Shown here one piece after another: positions 1-9,204 of a stretch of DNA of 64,000 nucleotides (position 1 is its first letter; the number at the start of each line of letters is the position of its first letter). The DNA comes from Catenaria anguillulae PL171 (lineage: Eukaryota > Blastocladiomycota > Blastocladiomycetes > Blastocladiales > Catenariaceae): assembly GCA_002102555.1 (NCBI GenBank), contig MCFL01000040.1, forward strand, positions 124,001-188,000. The letters are read 5' to 3'. A model generated the notes under the pieces. That model was not told the DNA's origin, ran no database searches, and was given only the letters and a program-made list of their open reading frames with translations. A program made the translations under genes and the position numbers.

Positions 1-1
1 C

Positions 2-142
2 CAATCTGCGCTAGCTCAGAAGGAATTCCAGCCCGCCGTCAAGGACCTGGATGGCGCCATCTGCGCCACCAATTCCGTTTTCCTCACATTCTCTGCGGCC
101 CAAGACCGGCAAGACGACTGGCCTGTGGCCCGGGCTTGCTGA
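2..142 (+). CDS. 3' end of an unidentified gene cut by the left window edge
   Basis: A frame open from base 2 to a TGA at 140-142 encodes 46 residues rich in Ala, Gln and Asp, with C or G at most third positions, as in the confident genes here. There is no start codon inside the window, so only the C-terminus would be present. The other two frames look non-coding (Arg/Pro-rich or early stop). I recognise no family. It could be a chance open frame; the call rests only on codon bias and on its position at the edge. Confidence 0.3.
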   Translation, partial: QSALAQKEFQPAVKDLDGAICATNSVFLTFSAAQDRQDDWPVARAC

Positions 143-390
143 ATGTTGCGTTCTGGAGGCGACGGTGATTGCCTTCCCGGCAGTCATCAAGTTTCAGGTC
201 TCACGTTCCCCCTGATCGTGTCCGATCAGTCAAGACTTCCAGGGCTCCCAATCCAGCTAGTGTGTTGTTGTGTGCTCTTGTGACTCTTGTGTGTGAATAA
301 TGTGTGTGTCTTGATCCAAACCTGGTCCTGGCTCTGGAATTAAGCTGGACCTCAACATGTATGTCTAGTTGTGATTGTCCTGCTGGCGTC

Positions 391-750
391 ACGATCCAAC
401 GCTGAAGCAGTGAGCGCACGATACGTCCACGACAATGGATGCCCATTGGGACGCTTCTCCAGGCAAACCATGCAGTCCGTGAGCGGCCTGTCGCCATTGG
501 AACTTGCAAAATCCAAATCAATCCACGACATATCATTGAGTGCAGCATGGGTCACGGCAGCGCCGTTTTGGCGAGTCGTTGCTGTAAGTGCTGACAAGAC
601 GCTGGCTAAAGTAGCAGGTGCTGGGCGGTATGTGATTTGGCGGAGAATGGCGACAAGGACGAGTCCAAAACCATTGCCATACCTGAAGCTGCGGACAAGG
701 ACATGAGGAGCAGTTGGGCGGCTCCATGTGAATGCATGACTTGGGAGCAT
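391..750 (-). pseudogene. Decayed N-terminal fragment of an ankyrin-like repeat gene
   Basis: About 80 residues of this open stretch resemble the N-terminus of the 854-residue ankyrin-like protein at 21.9-24.5 kb. Both share a W-I-D-L-D-F-A-S block followed by a G-D-x-x-L stretch, an L-E-(K/R)-R-x-N-G stretch and A-L-T-A. After A-L-T-A-S-A the similarity stops abruptly and the frame ends within 13 codons; the histidine-tryptophan repeats that should follow are missing. The upstream part is also poorly conserved. It reads as a broken duplicate of a family with two full-length members in this window. The similarity was judged by eye. Confidence 0.55.
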
Positions 751-1400
751 CCAGACGGCAGTTTAATCCGAGTTCATTTATTCAAGGGTATCAAATGCAT
801 TGAGTAGCTTTATGTCTTCCAAGCGTTGAGACAATACTGGCGTTTCGCAGTCATGGGTCATGGGAATACGGTGGTGCTCCACCCCAAGCAGTGCCGCCGA
901 CACGACCATGAGTTGCAGAAAAAGTCTTGGCAACACAGCATGGCAAAAGGATGCAGTGTTCAACTGAAACGGACAAGAAACAAGTACCGGGACGACATTT
1001 GCGTTCCATAAATGATACACCGGCTCACTGTTCCCATACCAATGGCAGCCCAACATCCACACATATTTTCCACGAGCTGTGTGACAGCGTCGCGATGTAA
1101 GGCTCTCTTGAAGCAAAGCGATTGCGAGCCAGAGTGCAGGAGTAAAATAAAGACAACGTTATGTATATGTTTTTTCTGGTAAATAATCGATTATGAACAC
1201 GAGTGAGCAACCCTGAGCTGCACGCATACAACAAGTTCGCGAGGAGGAATAGGAATGAACAAGAGAGCAAGTCGAGCAAATCAATGAGGTATGATGAGAG
1301 GGGGGAAAAGGGCAAGTCGAATCCATGCAAATGCAATCCAGCCTCCAACACGAGGCCACACCTAACATTGACCATGTGCACACACACTCGCTCAACCAAC
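751..1400. other. Intergenic, no gene supported
   Basis: It lies between the ankyrin-like fragment and the 3' end of repeat gene A. Short open frames on both strands lack codon bias and recognisable motifs. The part next to 1400 is presumably the 3' UTR of the minus-strand gene; a run of T and A around 1150-1190 fits a transcript end. Confidence 0.5.
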
Positions 1401-2600
1401 TTAGAAAGCCGACGAGAAGGAAACCACATCGACATCGGCGTTCTGGAATTGACCAATGTTGTTGCCGCTGGCCTGGTTGGCTTGAATCACGTTGGTCTGA
1501 ATGTCGCCACCGGCATGCGACGCCGACCAATGGTGGTGCGAGTGCACGCCATTGCCCACGGCCAACACATCCACATCGGCCGACTGCACCTGCGAAATGT
1601 CGTTGCCGCTGGCCGCGTTCTGCTGAATCACGTTGGTTTGAATGTCACCATTGGCTCCCGACGTCCATTGCGAGTGCGACCATCCGTGGTGACCGTGGAA
1701 CGCATCAACCACATCGACCTTGGCAAACTGCGCTTGGCCAATGTTGTTGCCAGCGGCTTGGTTGGCTTGAATCAGGTTGGTTTGCACGTCACCCGAGGCG
1801 GCGCCATGCAGATGGCCCCACCCGTGGTTGACGGCCGTCACGTCCACGTTGGCGTTTTGGAACTGGCCAATGTTGTTGCCCGATGCTTGGTTGGCTTGGA
1901 TCACGTTGGTCTGGACATCACCCGAACCGGCCGTGTGGTGGTGGTGGTGCGACCAGCCGTGGTGGTGACCGTGGCCGTGGCCGTGCGCAACCGAGGTCAC
2001 GTCGACATTGAGGTTTTGCGCTTGACCAATGTTGTTGCCCGACGCGGCATTCTGCTGAATCACGTTGGTCTGCACGTCGCCACCGGCGCCGTGAAGGTGG
2101 CCCCATCCGTGGTTGACGGCAGTCACGTCCACGTTGGCTTGTTGTGCCTGACCAATGTTGTTGCCCGAAGCTTGGTTTGCCTGGAAAATGTTGGTCTGAA
2201 TGTCGCCCGTGGTTGCTCCGTGTCCGTGTCCGTGGCCATGAGCGTGCGAGTGCGACGACCAAGCGTGGCCCGATGTGGACGTGACCCCAATATCCGACAC
2301 TTGGGTCTGGCCAATGTTGTTGCCACTGGCCTGGTTGGCGCCGATAAAGTTGACTTGAACATCGCCCACGTTCGGGTTGGCGTTGATGTTGTGGACCAAG
2401 GTGTCGACGTTGGTGAATTGGGCCTGGCCAATATTGTTGCCTGAAGCGGCATTCTGCTGGATCACGTTGAGTTGCACATCCTGGCCAGGCTGGATGCGAC
2501 CAATGGCGGCCGTGTCGATGCCCGTGGAAGTGAACTGACCGATACCGTTGCCCGAGGCGTGGTTGGCTTCAATGAGGTTGAGTTGGAGAGGGGCAGACAT
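1401..2600 (-). CDS. Nine-repeat Asn/Gln-rich protein with His-rich loops, copy A (intact)
   Basis: A single exon of 399 residues, starting at the ATG at 2600. Nine repeats start near residues 6, 42, 81, 134, 176, 229, 272, 320 and 367. Each follows the pattern Q-x-N-x-I-Q-x-N-x-A-S-G-N-N-I-G-Q-x-Q and ends in V-D-V. The linkers between later repeats are rich in His, Gly and Trp (about 112-126, 164-170, 206-222, 259-265, 302-309, 353-362); one has five His in a row. There is no signal peptide or membrane segment. The regular spacing of Gln, Asn and Gly resembles curlin-type amyloid or beta-solenoid repeats, with possible metal-binding loops; this is inference, and no function is known to me. 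A near-identical inverted copy lies at 20173-21374. Upstream and downstream flanks of the two copies match only for short stretches, so similarity is concentrated in the coding part. Confidence 0.85.
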   Translation of the reverse strand: MSAPLQLNLIEANHASGNGIGQFTSTGIDTAAIGRIQPGQDVQLNVIQQNAASGNNIGQAQFTNVDTLVHNINANPNVGDVQVNFIGANQASGNNIGQTQVSDIGVTSTSGHAWSSHSHAHGHGHGHGATTGDIQTNIFQANQASGNNIGQAQQANVDVTAVNHGWGHLHGAGGDVQTNVIQQNAASGNNIGQAQNLNVDVTSVAHGHGHGHHHGWSHHHHHTAGSGDVQTNVIQANQASGNNIGQFQNANVDVTAVNHGWGHLHGAASGDVQTNLIQANQAAGNNIGQAQFAKVDVVDAFHGHHGWSHSQWTSGANGDIQTNVIQQNAASGNDISQVQSADVDVLAVGNGVHSHHHWSASHAGGDIQTNVIQANQASGNNIGQFQNADVDVVSFSSAF

Positions 2601-4395
2601 GGTGATGAGTGATGAGTGGGGATGGTGGTGAGAGGGTGGGATTAGAGGAATGGGAGACCGGGTGCGCTTGAAGATGGACTGGGAGACGGGAAGTGGAGGG
2701 CGGGAGGCGGCCGGTATTTGTACTTGACTCTTTCCTCAACAGTGCAGCTGGGAGGATGCACGGCTGCACGGCTGCAACAAGCTGCTACAGAACGGGTAAC
2801 GGGAGGCAAGCAAGGGAACAGCTGCAAGCAAACGTGTCGGCCTGCTTGTTGGGAACAAGCTGATCTCTAGGGATATGTGGTGCCGTTGGTACACGAGCGG
2901 TTCAGCACAGAGCTTCTCTCCGCACTACGGTCTCTGCCACACCGCTTTCGTTCCCACGCTCGGTATGTCCCTAACCTTGACCTTTGCACGTGGACGCAAC
3001 GCAATCTCTACCGCTGGCCGTTGATTTCATTGCACAATGTTGCAGATCGAGCCACACCGATTCATATGCACCTACGTACTGGAACCGTAATAAGTACCGT
3101 AATCCGGAACCTGACTGAAGTACAAGTTGATCAATCAAGTCGACCAATACCGCAACCCGCATGCATGGATGGCGTTGAACATGCATGCAAAAAAGTCGCG
3201 TGATCGCATGACGTGACACGAACCGCCAGCTGGCGTCATGAAGAACGTCGCTAGTGGGGAGCTCCATCGACGGCAGCTAGAAGCGCTTGTACCTAGCCTA
3301 TCCCCAATGTCTCTACCGGCGTGAATGGGATCCGGCAGCACTTTTTTGACCATTGATTAGGGAGAATCTCTGACATGACGACGATTTCAACCGACCGACA
3401 CCTCTCGTGAGTGGAAACAACAAATGCAGATATCGTTGGCCGCATGTGTCGCAGCAATGCGGGGCATGCAACGGAAACCATACCTCTTCCGCATCCAAAG
3501 CATGCAGGTTAGCTACCCCGGTAGGTAAGCCAACGTTGAGCCAGCGAAAATGAGCCCATCCCACATTCCATAGGAATTTACATCACTTGACCTAGTGAGG
3601 AATGAGTGTTGTGATCGCTTCAATTGTCCACTCGCCCACCCCTTGCTCGACCGTCTTTCGTTTCCCACGGCTTTCGTCCAAAGTGCGGTGTACACAACGG
3701 ACCGCACGATAGTCCCCGGCCCACCACGTAAGTCACACATTCAATTCATGAAATGTACCTACCGTGCAGCATGGTCAGGAGCTGTAGAAACCAAGCAAAT
3801 GTACACAAGTAACCCGACCGTAAGATCGTGCATTGGAAATGTTTAAGGTACTCCTCTACCGATTCTCCAACCCCCCGCAAATGCACCTGTTTCGTCTATC
3901 CCCACACGGCCGCATGATAAAGTGCCCTTCGATGCATGCAGTATGGTAATCTGGGCCGCATTCCGTTTCTGCTGGCTTGTTGATCTGGTTCAATCATGTC
4001 TCACGTCATTCCCACCATTGTCCTTGGCCATCATGACCAGCGTCGTCATACACGATTCACGCCACATGCTCATTGCCTATTGGTACCGCAGCGCTGTGCT
4101 TGAGTCGGTAGGTCCGGCCGAGGAGGCTAGGGACGGTACGCTGCAATGGTATGTTGGTACGTATACGGTACGGTGGAGACTGCATGCGGGGTGAGCCATC
4201 TTTGGCGAGTGGATCCGGTGCATAATTTCTGCTGATCACCTTGAATATAAGTATATGAAGCCAATGCAAGTGGGTGGATGTGGTGGCGCAACGCGATCAG
4301 TGATTGTTTCGTGCGCCTCAACCCAACAATTTCTGGCAACAAACTTTCTGAGGTCCTCCGCGGCTAAAACATGATATCGATGAGAAACTCGTGGC
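2601..4395. other. Long intergenic stretch without a supported gene
   Basis: It holds the promoter of repeat gene A on the left and of the ankyrin-like gene on the right. The first 60 bases (C/T-rich on the minus strand, ending in repeated CATCACT) resemble the leader of copy B. Several open frames of 60-110 codons exist on both strands, but none has codon bias or a motif. I see no repeats or transposon ends. Confidence 0.5.
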
Positions 4396-6162
4396 ATGGC
4401 GGCTGACCTCCGCACCGACGTCCTGGATCCCACTCAACCAACTTACCGACATCTCTTCATGTCTCTCTGCAACGTCATGACTCACTCACATGCACCTAAC
4501 TGCATCGCAACCACGTCCATCATGTGTCCACACATCCCCATCACCACAACGTCAAACGCTGACTCGGGCCTGACGCTGGACCTCGCCCTAGCGATCATCA
4601 CCGTATCGCTTCGTTACACCCACGCAATCTCCTCTTCGTCGCCATCGCTCGCTCACGTCCGCTCGCGCCTCTTGACCCTTGTGCACGTTCTGCCACTGCG
4701 CTCCCCAAGTGTCGTCCGCTGTGCGCTCGTGCTCATGCCCTGGATCCAGCCATGCCACGTGTGTCTCAACCTGTATGTGCTGCGACAATTCACAGTTGCG
4801 CGACTGGCCACCGACGCCATTGGTGACCAAGCATGGCTTGCGTGCGTGCGTGTGGCAGCCGGTGCGGGCCGTGTGGATGTGCTCGCGCAAGTGTTTGGTA
4901 GAACGACAACGACAAATGGCAAGAGAAGCATGATGGATGTGGCAATGCAGGCCGCGTGCACAAAGGGAAACCTTGTCGTGATCAAGTGGCTGGTCCAGTC
5001 GAATCAAGTTGAAGTCCAAGTGACGAGCGCAGCACTTGGACAAGCAATTCGCCACGGCCACTCTTGCGTGCTTGATTTCATCATGGCATGTTCCGGTCGG
5101 GGTGGCATGCTGTGTAACAGGCACTTGCTCGACCATTCGGCACTCACCGGTGCGGCCCTCTCGTCTCCCTCGCCATCAACCATGCTCGCGTGGCTCGCAC
5201 GCAACAACCTGGCGCATTTCGACTCGTCCACACTTGCCGCCGCATGTACCTCTGGAACCCTGACCCTCATTGACCTGGTCCTTGGTCGCCTTGGCACACA
5301 TGTTGACTTGGCAAGCGCCTATCTGGCCGCATGCAAGGCCGGGCACCTGCACGTGCTCGACCATCTCCTGCACACATGGTCTCTCGCATTGCCAATCAAG
5401 TCCGAGATCACAACCAGGCTCGTGTGGGCAGCCGCACGCGCAGGCCATGTGGATGTGCTCGCCTGGCTCGTGGTCCGTGGCCACTGGCAGTATCCAAGCT
5501 CGGGGACCATGATGAGCCGGGTGCGCGACGTGCGAGTGCTCGCGTGGATCGTTGCGCATTTCCCAGTGGGCATGTTGGCGGGTGCGGGCGACGCGCTCGC
5601 GAAAGCGGCAAGCGAAGGAAACATGCAAGTGATTGAATGGTGGGCGGGGCAAGTCAGGGATGGGAAGGTGCGATCATTGATTGGATGGAACGAGATTGAG
5701 CGAATGGTTGAGCGGGCGTGGGTCGGTGGACAAGTGCATGTGTTGGAGTGGGTTGGCGGGCAGGTTGGGGTTGCAAGGGTGGTTGGGTGGGTGGGCGAGC
5801 GTGTCGTGGAGATGGGGACACAGAGTGTGGAGTGTTTGGAGTGGTGGTGGCGACACAAGCCGCAAGGGAAACGGGTCGATTGGGTGAGGAGTCGAGTGGA
5901 AAGAGCGATTGAGGTGGCGGAACAAGCGGGTGGATGGCACGGGTATGCAGTTGGGCATTGGTGGCGGCAACGGTTGGCCGCGTTGAGTGCAAGTGCGGAA
6001 GAGCGACTGTTGGATCCCCGACCCCGAGCCGACGTGAACTGTGTCAAAATCGACGTGTGCGATTGGGTGCTCAAGACTGGAGGTTCGGGAACGCAGCCAA
6101 AGACTCCCAAGTTGAACGTGGAGGCAGAGGCATTGGGCTGTTTGACGTCGGCGTTACCCTAG
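4396..6162 (+). CDS. Ankyrin-like repeat protein, 588 residues
   Basis: A single-exon frame. At least eight helical repeats of about 30-35 residues run from roughly residue 145 to 500. They end in variants of G-H-(V/L)-x-V-L-(D/A/E)-x-(L/W), for example G-H-L-H-V-L-D-H-L-L and G-H-V-D-V-L-A-W-L, as in degenerate ankyrin repeats. The same family recurs at 21.9-24.5 kb (intact), 57.5-59.5 kb (pseudogene) and 0.4-0.75 kb (fragment). The N-terminal 70 residues have no repeats, and the first ATG (4396) may not be the true start; other ATGs follow at 4459, 4474 and 4522. A 50-residue tail follows the last repeat. There is no signal peptide or catalytic motif, so a protein-binding role is inferred from the family only. 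Confidence 0.75.
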   Translation: MAADLRTDVLDPTQPTYRHLFMSLCNVMTHSHAPNCIATTSIMCPHIPITTTSNADSGLTLDLALAIITVSLRYTHAISSSSPSLAHVRSRLLTLVHVLPLRSPSVVRCALVLMPWIQPCHVCLNLYVLRQFTVARLATDAIGDQAWLACVRVAAGAGRVDVLAQVFGRTTTTNGKRSMMDVAMQAACTKGNLVVIKWLVQSNQVEVQVTSAALGQAIRHGHSCVLDFIMACSGRGGMLCNRHLLDHSALTGAALSSPSPSTMLAWLARNNLAHFDSSTLAAACTSGTLTLIDLVLGRLGTHVDLASAYLAACKAGHLHVLDHLLHTWSLALPIKSEITTRLVWAAARAGHVDVLAWLVVRGHWQYPSSGTMMSRVRDVRVLAWIVAHFPVGMLAGAGDALAKAASEGNMQVIEWWAGQVRDGKVRSLIGWNEIERMVERAWVGGQVHVLEWVGGQVGVARVVGWVGERVVEMGTQSVECLEWWWRHKPQGKRVDWVRSRVERAIEVAEQAGGWHGYAVGHWWRQRLAALSASAEERLLDPRPRADVNCVKIDVCDWVLKTGGSGTQPKTPKLNVEAEALGCLTSALP

Positions 6163-6380
6163 CCTAGGTACAATTGTAACTAATACAATATCCATGCTGG
6201 TGCTGGTGTGTCTCTCGTCTCGCTCCACTCAACAGTGTGGGAACGATCGCGTGATTCCGCCAGCGTGAGGAGGCAAACGAGCAGCGCGGCAGCAGCAATT
6301 GATCGCTGACTCTGTTTGTCTGGCGGCCTCTCTCACTCTCTCAACTCATCTCAACTGAATCATGTATCATTCATGATAAC

Positions 6381-7619
6381 ATGTCCATGATCAAATCAAC
6401 TCGGCTTCTTGACCCTCTCCCTCTCCCGAAGCAGCATCCGCACATGTCTTCGACCGCCGACCTGCCCTCCACAGCCATGGGCGATGCCAAGGCCAATCCC
6501 ATGATCTCCCTCAAGAAATTTGTCATGCACGACGCCGTCTCGGTCCAACCCAACCCACGCATCGCCCTCTTCAAGTTGCCCCTGGTCGTCGCGGCTCTTG
6601 TGCTCGTAGTCTTGATATTGACCAGCCTCTCTAGCTCTGGGTATTCCCTGCTTCCTTGGCCAACCGACCTGCTGGGCCTCCCTCCATCATCACGGCCTCC
6701 AACTCCAACGCACCACGCGCCAAGCCCACCGCCTCCACCATACTCGTGTGCCTGGGCCTTTGTCTCCTCGTCCCGCTCGTCACCTCCCGCATGCGCATGT
6801 TCCATCACTGCGTGCGCAGCCTCACCCGATACATGCTGCCCAGACTTCCCACGCGTGTCGCATGTCGTCACCTCGTACCTCGTCAAGTCGGGCGCAATCC
6901 ACGGCCCGCTCCGCCGTGACTTGGGAAACAACATGACCGTGGCGTGGGAAATGAGCCAGTGGCGGCGCACATCTTGGGGCGCCGTGCTGGTTGTCGGACA
7001 AGAATGCGTGCGCTATGTGTTGGCGGGCAAGCACAAGTGGGAGTGTGCGGATCAAGCACACGTGGTCGAGGTCAATGCCCGCGTTGAGCCCGGTTGGGTC
7101 AATTACACTGTGAGCGCCTACACGCCACCCAAGGGTAAACATGTGCCGGGCGAGATGGTGGTTGGATTCGGATCCACTCGCATGCAACGTCCAAAGTATC
7201 GGCCGGCGTTACCGAGTGATTTGTTTTACTTGAGGCTGAGGGATCCCGGGTCAATCGAGGCCGTGCTACAGTCGGTCACGGCCAGGTTGCGGTATTGTGG
7301 GTTGTCGCTTTCTCTGGACGTACGCGGGCGCAACGGTGGCGCACCTTGGGATCCAACGCCCAACCGGGACTGGCATGCCCTATCTGGGTCACGGTATTCG
7401 TTGACCAGGGGTGGAGCCAGTCCAATTGAGTATGATGCATCGCCGAGCGGCGTGGATGCAGAGTATGAAAAGGTGGTGCGTGAGAGTGGCGGGCAGGTGG
7501 TTCCGTGGCTGGCGTGTCAAGTGCGCCGAATTCACATGGGTGGCGAGTGGGTGGATGTGGTGGATCGAGCAACAGGAGAGTGGGTTGATGTGCAAGATGA
7601 TGGCATGTGGTTTTGGTAA
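6381..7619 (+). CDS. Unknown single-pass membrane protein
   Basis: An open frame of 412 residues with no recognised family. A hydrophobic segment at about residues 63-85 (Leu/Val-rich, ending L-I-L-T-S-L) would anchor it, with a short N-terminus on one side and a Pro- and Cys-rich region (about 95-150) followed by a globular C-terminal part of about 250 residues on the other. The C-terminal part has N-x-T sites and many aromatic residues, consistent with a lumenal or extracellular domain. Several Met codons lie near the N-terminus (residues 1, 3, 22, 33), so the start is uncertain. Around 6650-6900 another frame also looks partly coding, so an unrecognised intron or frame error in the Pro-rich part cannot be excluded. 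Confidence 0.6.
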   Translation: MSMIKSTRLLDPLPLPKQHPHMSSTADLPSTAMGDAKANPMISLKKFVMHDAVSVQPNPRIALFKLPLVVAALVLVVLILTSLSSSGYSLLPWPTDLLGLPPSSRPPTPTHHAPSPPPPPYSCAWAFVSSSRSSPPACACSITACAASPDTCCPDFPRVSHVVTSYLVKSGAIHGPLRRDLGNNMTVAWEMSQWRRTSWGAVLVVGQECVRYVLAGKHKWECADQAHVVEVNARVEPGWVNYTVSAYTPPKGKHVPGEMVVGFGSTRMQRPKYRPALPSDLFYLRLRDPGSIEAVLQSVTARLRYCGLSLSLDVRGRNGGAPWDPTPNRDWHALSGSRYSLTRGGASPIEYDASPSGVDAEYEKVVRESGGQVVPWLACQVRRIHMGGEWVDVVDRATGEWVDVQDDGMWFW

Positions 7620-7678
7620 ATGCTTTGAAGCCAGTGTAAGGTAAGTGGGATGTATGAAAACAAATAAAAGACAGAAGC

Positions 7679-7712
7679 ACACACACACACACACTCGAGA
7701 GAGAGAGAGACA
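7679..7712. repeat. Dinucleotide microsatellite (CA)n then (GA)n
   Basis: A run of about eight CA units is followed after CTC by about six GA units, in the short gap between the membrane-protein gene and the convergent BAG gene. It is non-coding. Confidence 0.9.
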
Positions 7713-7723
7713 TGAAATGGTGA

Positions 7724-8398
7724 TTAATTCCATTCCCGAAACCTCGCCTCGACCTCATCCAACAATCCCTGCAACGTATTCACCGCCTCCCTCCGTTTGG
7801 CCCTTGCCAGAACAAACCCGGGTGGGATTTGAATGCCGTCGACCTTGAGCAGGGCTTGCATGAGCTTTTCGCCCAGCTCGAGCTTGAGCTTTGTCACGTC
7901 GCGCGTTTCTGCCTCGGTCGTGGGGCGCAAAGTACGGGCATACCGGTCGAGCGCCGGGTTGATGGGCTGCAGCGACCGCGACAGCGTATCTGAGATGGAG
8001 GCAACCAGTGCCATTTCCTTTGGGTCAGCGAGCCCGCCGCCCGGGGTGATTGGCGTGGTCGCCGAAGACGTGGCTGTTGTTGTCGGTTGGCGAGTGGAGA
8101 TGGAGGGCTGCGGGGCAGAGCCGGTGGCCGAGATGGATGCAGGTGCAGAGAGGACGAGGATGGACGACATGTTGTGGATGCCGTACTGGGCGAGGGTGGC
8201 ATGCATGTCCTTCATGAATCCGCCGGCATAAATTAGGCGTAGGCCCACGAGCGGCAGCTGCAGGGTCGTGGCCGCCAAGTGCAGCAGGTCGTGCAGGGTG
8301 GTGCTGGCGAGGGGCTGCGGAAGCGTCAGGGCGTGCTTGTGCTTGTTGTAGACCAAGTTTAGCACGGGGAAGGGCGATTGCGTCGAGTCATTATCCAT
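7724..8398 (-). CDS. BAG-family Hsp70 co-chaperone with ubiquitin-like domain
   Basis: 224 residues from the ATG at 8398; an in-frame GTG further upstream is not used. A ubiquitin-like domain spans about 13-84 (L-R-L-I-Y-A-G-G core, typical of UBLs). A Ser/Thr-rich linker (85-125) leads to a BAG domain at about 131-220, with the helix signatures I-N-P-A-L-D-R-Y, L-G-E-K-L-M-Q-A-L-L-K-V-D-G-I and R-R-E-A-V-N-T-L-Q-G-L-L-D-E-V-E. BAG domains bind the Hsp70 ATPase domain and speed ADP release; UBL-BAG order is that of BAG1. By analogy it would act in the cytosol and link Hsp70 to the proteasome. It shares an upstream region of about 800 bases with the divergent kinase gene. Confidence 0.85.
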   Translation of the reverse strand: MDNDSTQSPFPVLNLVYNKHKHALTLPQPLASTTLHDLLHLAATTLQLPLVGLRLIYAGGFMKDMHATLAQYGIHNMSSILVLSAPASISATGSAPQPSISTRQPTTTATSSATTPITPGGGLADPKEMALVASISDTLSRSLQPINPALDRYARTLRPTTEAETRDVTKLKLELGEKLMQALLKVDGIQIPPGFVLARAKRREAVNTLQGLLDEVEARFREWN

Positions 8399-9204
8399 CT
8401 TGGTTGTTTTCACGGGTTATTCAATAGTTCATTTGGCAATTTAAACTTGCAAGTCATGAAAATATTCTATATTGAGGAGAACGATGGAAGACATGTGGAA
8501 AGCGGTATGGAATGGCTATCGAAGTTTTGGCCCTCACTCGGAATGGTGGACTGATCACACATCATATGCGTGACCAACGTTAACAGCGGCGGGATAGTAC
8601 ACACCACTAAATTACACTGTGCGCACCTCAATCACACTCTGGGCAATACGATCCCCTCAACAGCGCTGCACGCCATTGGCCAATCCTGATCCATTCTCGG
8701 CCCCGCCGTCCGCGCCCGGCACTTGCGGCCCGCGCCTCGCGTTCAGCAAACCAAGCCAGGCCAAATTGCTTGTTTCCGTACATATCGTGACCGGACCGGG
8801 TACATACCCAGTTCTCGAAAACCGCCGCCAGCCTCTCCACGCCGCTCTGCTCCGCTCCTCAAGCTTACCTGCGCGCAGCCGTACCGACCAATCCGCAAGT
8901 GCAAGCAAGTGCAAGTGCACGGCACTGCCCACTGAAACAGACATTCCATAGATCCCTTCGAGATTTCTGCTTTCTGCCAACGCTGCCAACTCTGGCACTC
9001 GGACACGGACACGGACACGGACTCGCCTCGGCCAGGCCACGGCACACGCTGCGATCCACTGCCACAGCCAAAGCCAATCGTCTCGTCGCTCAGGCCGTCT
9101 GTATTCTTGAGATCATACCCTCCCCCCCCCCCCGCCAACAGGCAACAGGCAACAAAGGATTCCCCCCACCCAAACCCAACACGCAACACGCAACACGCAA
9201 CAAG
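8399..9204. promoter_or_regulatory. Divergent promoter region between the BAG gene and the KIN1-like kinase
   Basis: About 800 bases without a supported gene lie between two outward-facing starts. The right half is C-rich with a run of 12 C at 9122-9133 and short CAACACG repeats just before the kinase ATG, typical of a pyrimidine-rich 5' leader. The kinase frame is open upstream of its ATG to 8899, but that extension is low-complexity and probably not translated. Confidence 0.5.

Noticed and set aside
1203-2444. 413-codon plus-strand frame rich in N-V-V-A and N-H-V-G-L
   Set aside because: It is the antisense of repeat gene A. Its repeats mirror the sense repeats, and copy B has the same antisense frame (20329-21105). 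Sense codons give the sensible protein.
5319-6110. 263-codon minus-strand frame
   Set aside because: Antisense of the ankyrin-like gene at 4396-6162; Thr/Pro/His-rich without a motif.
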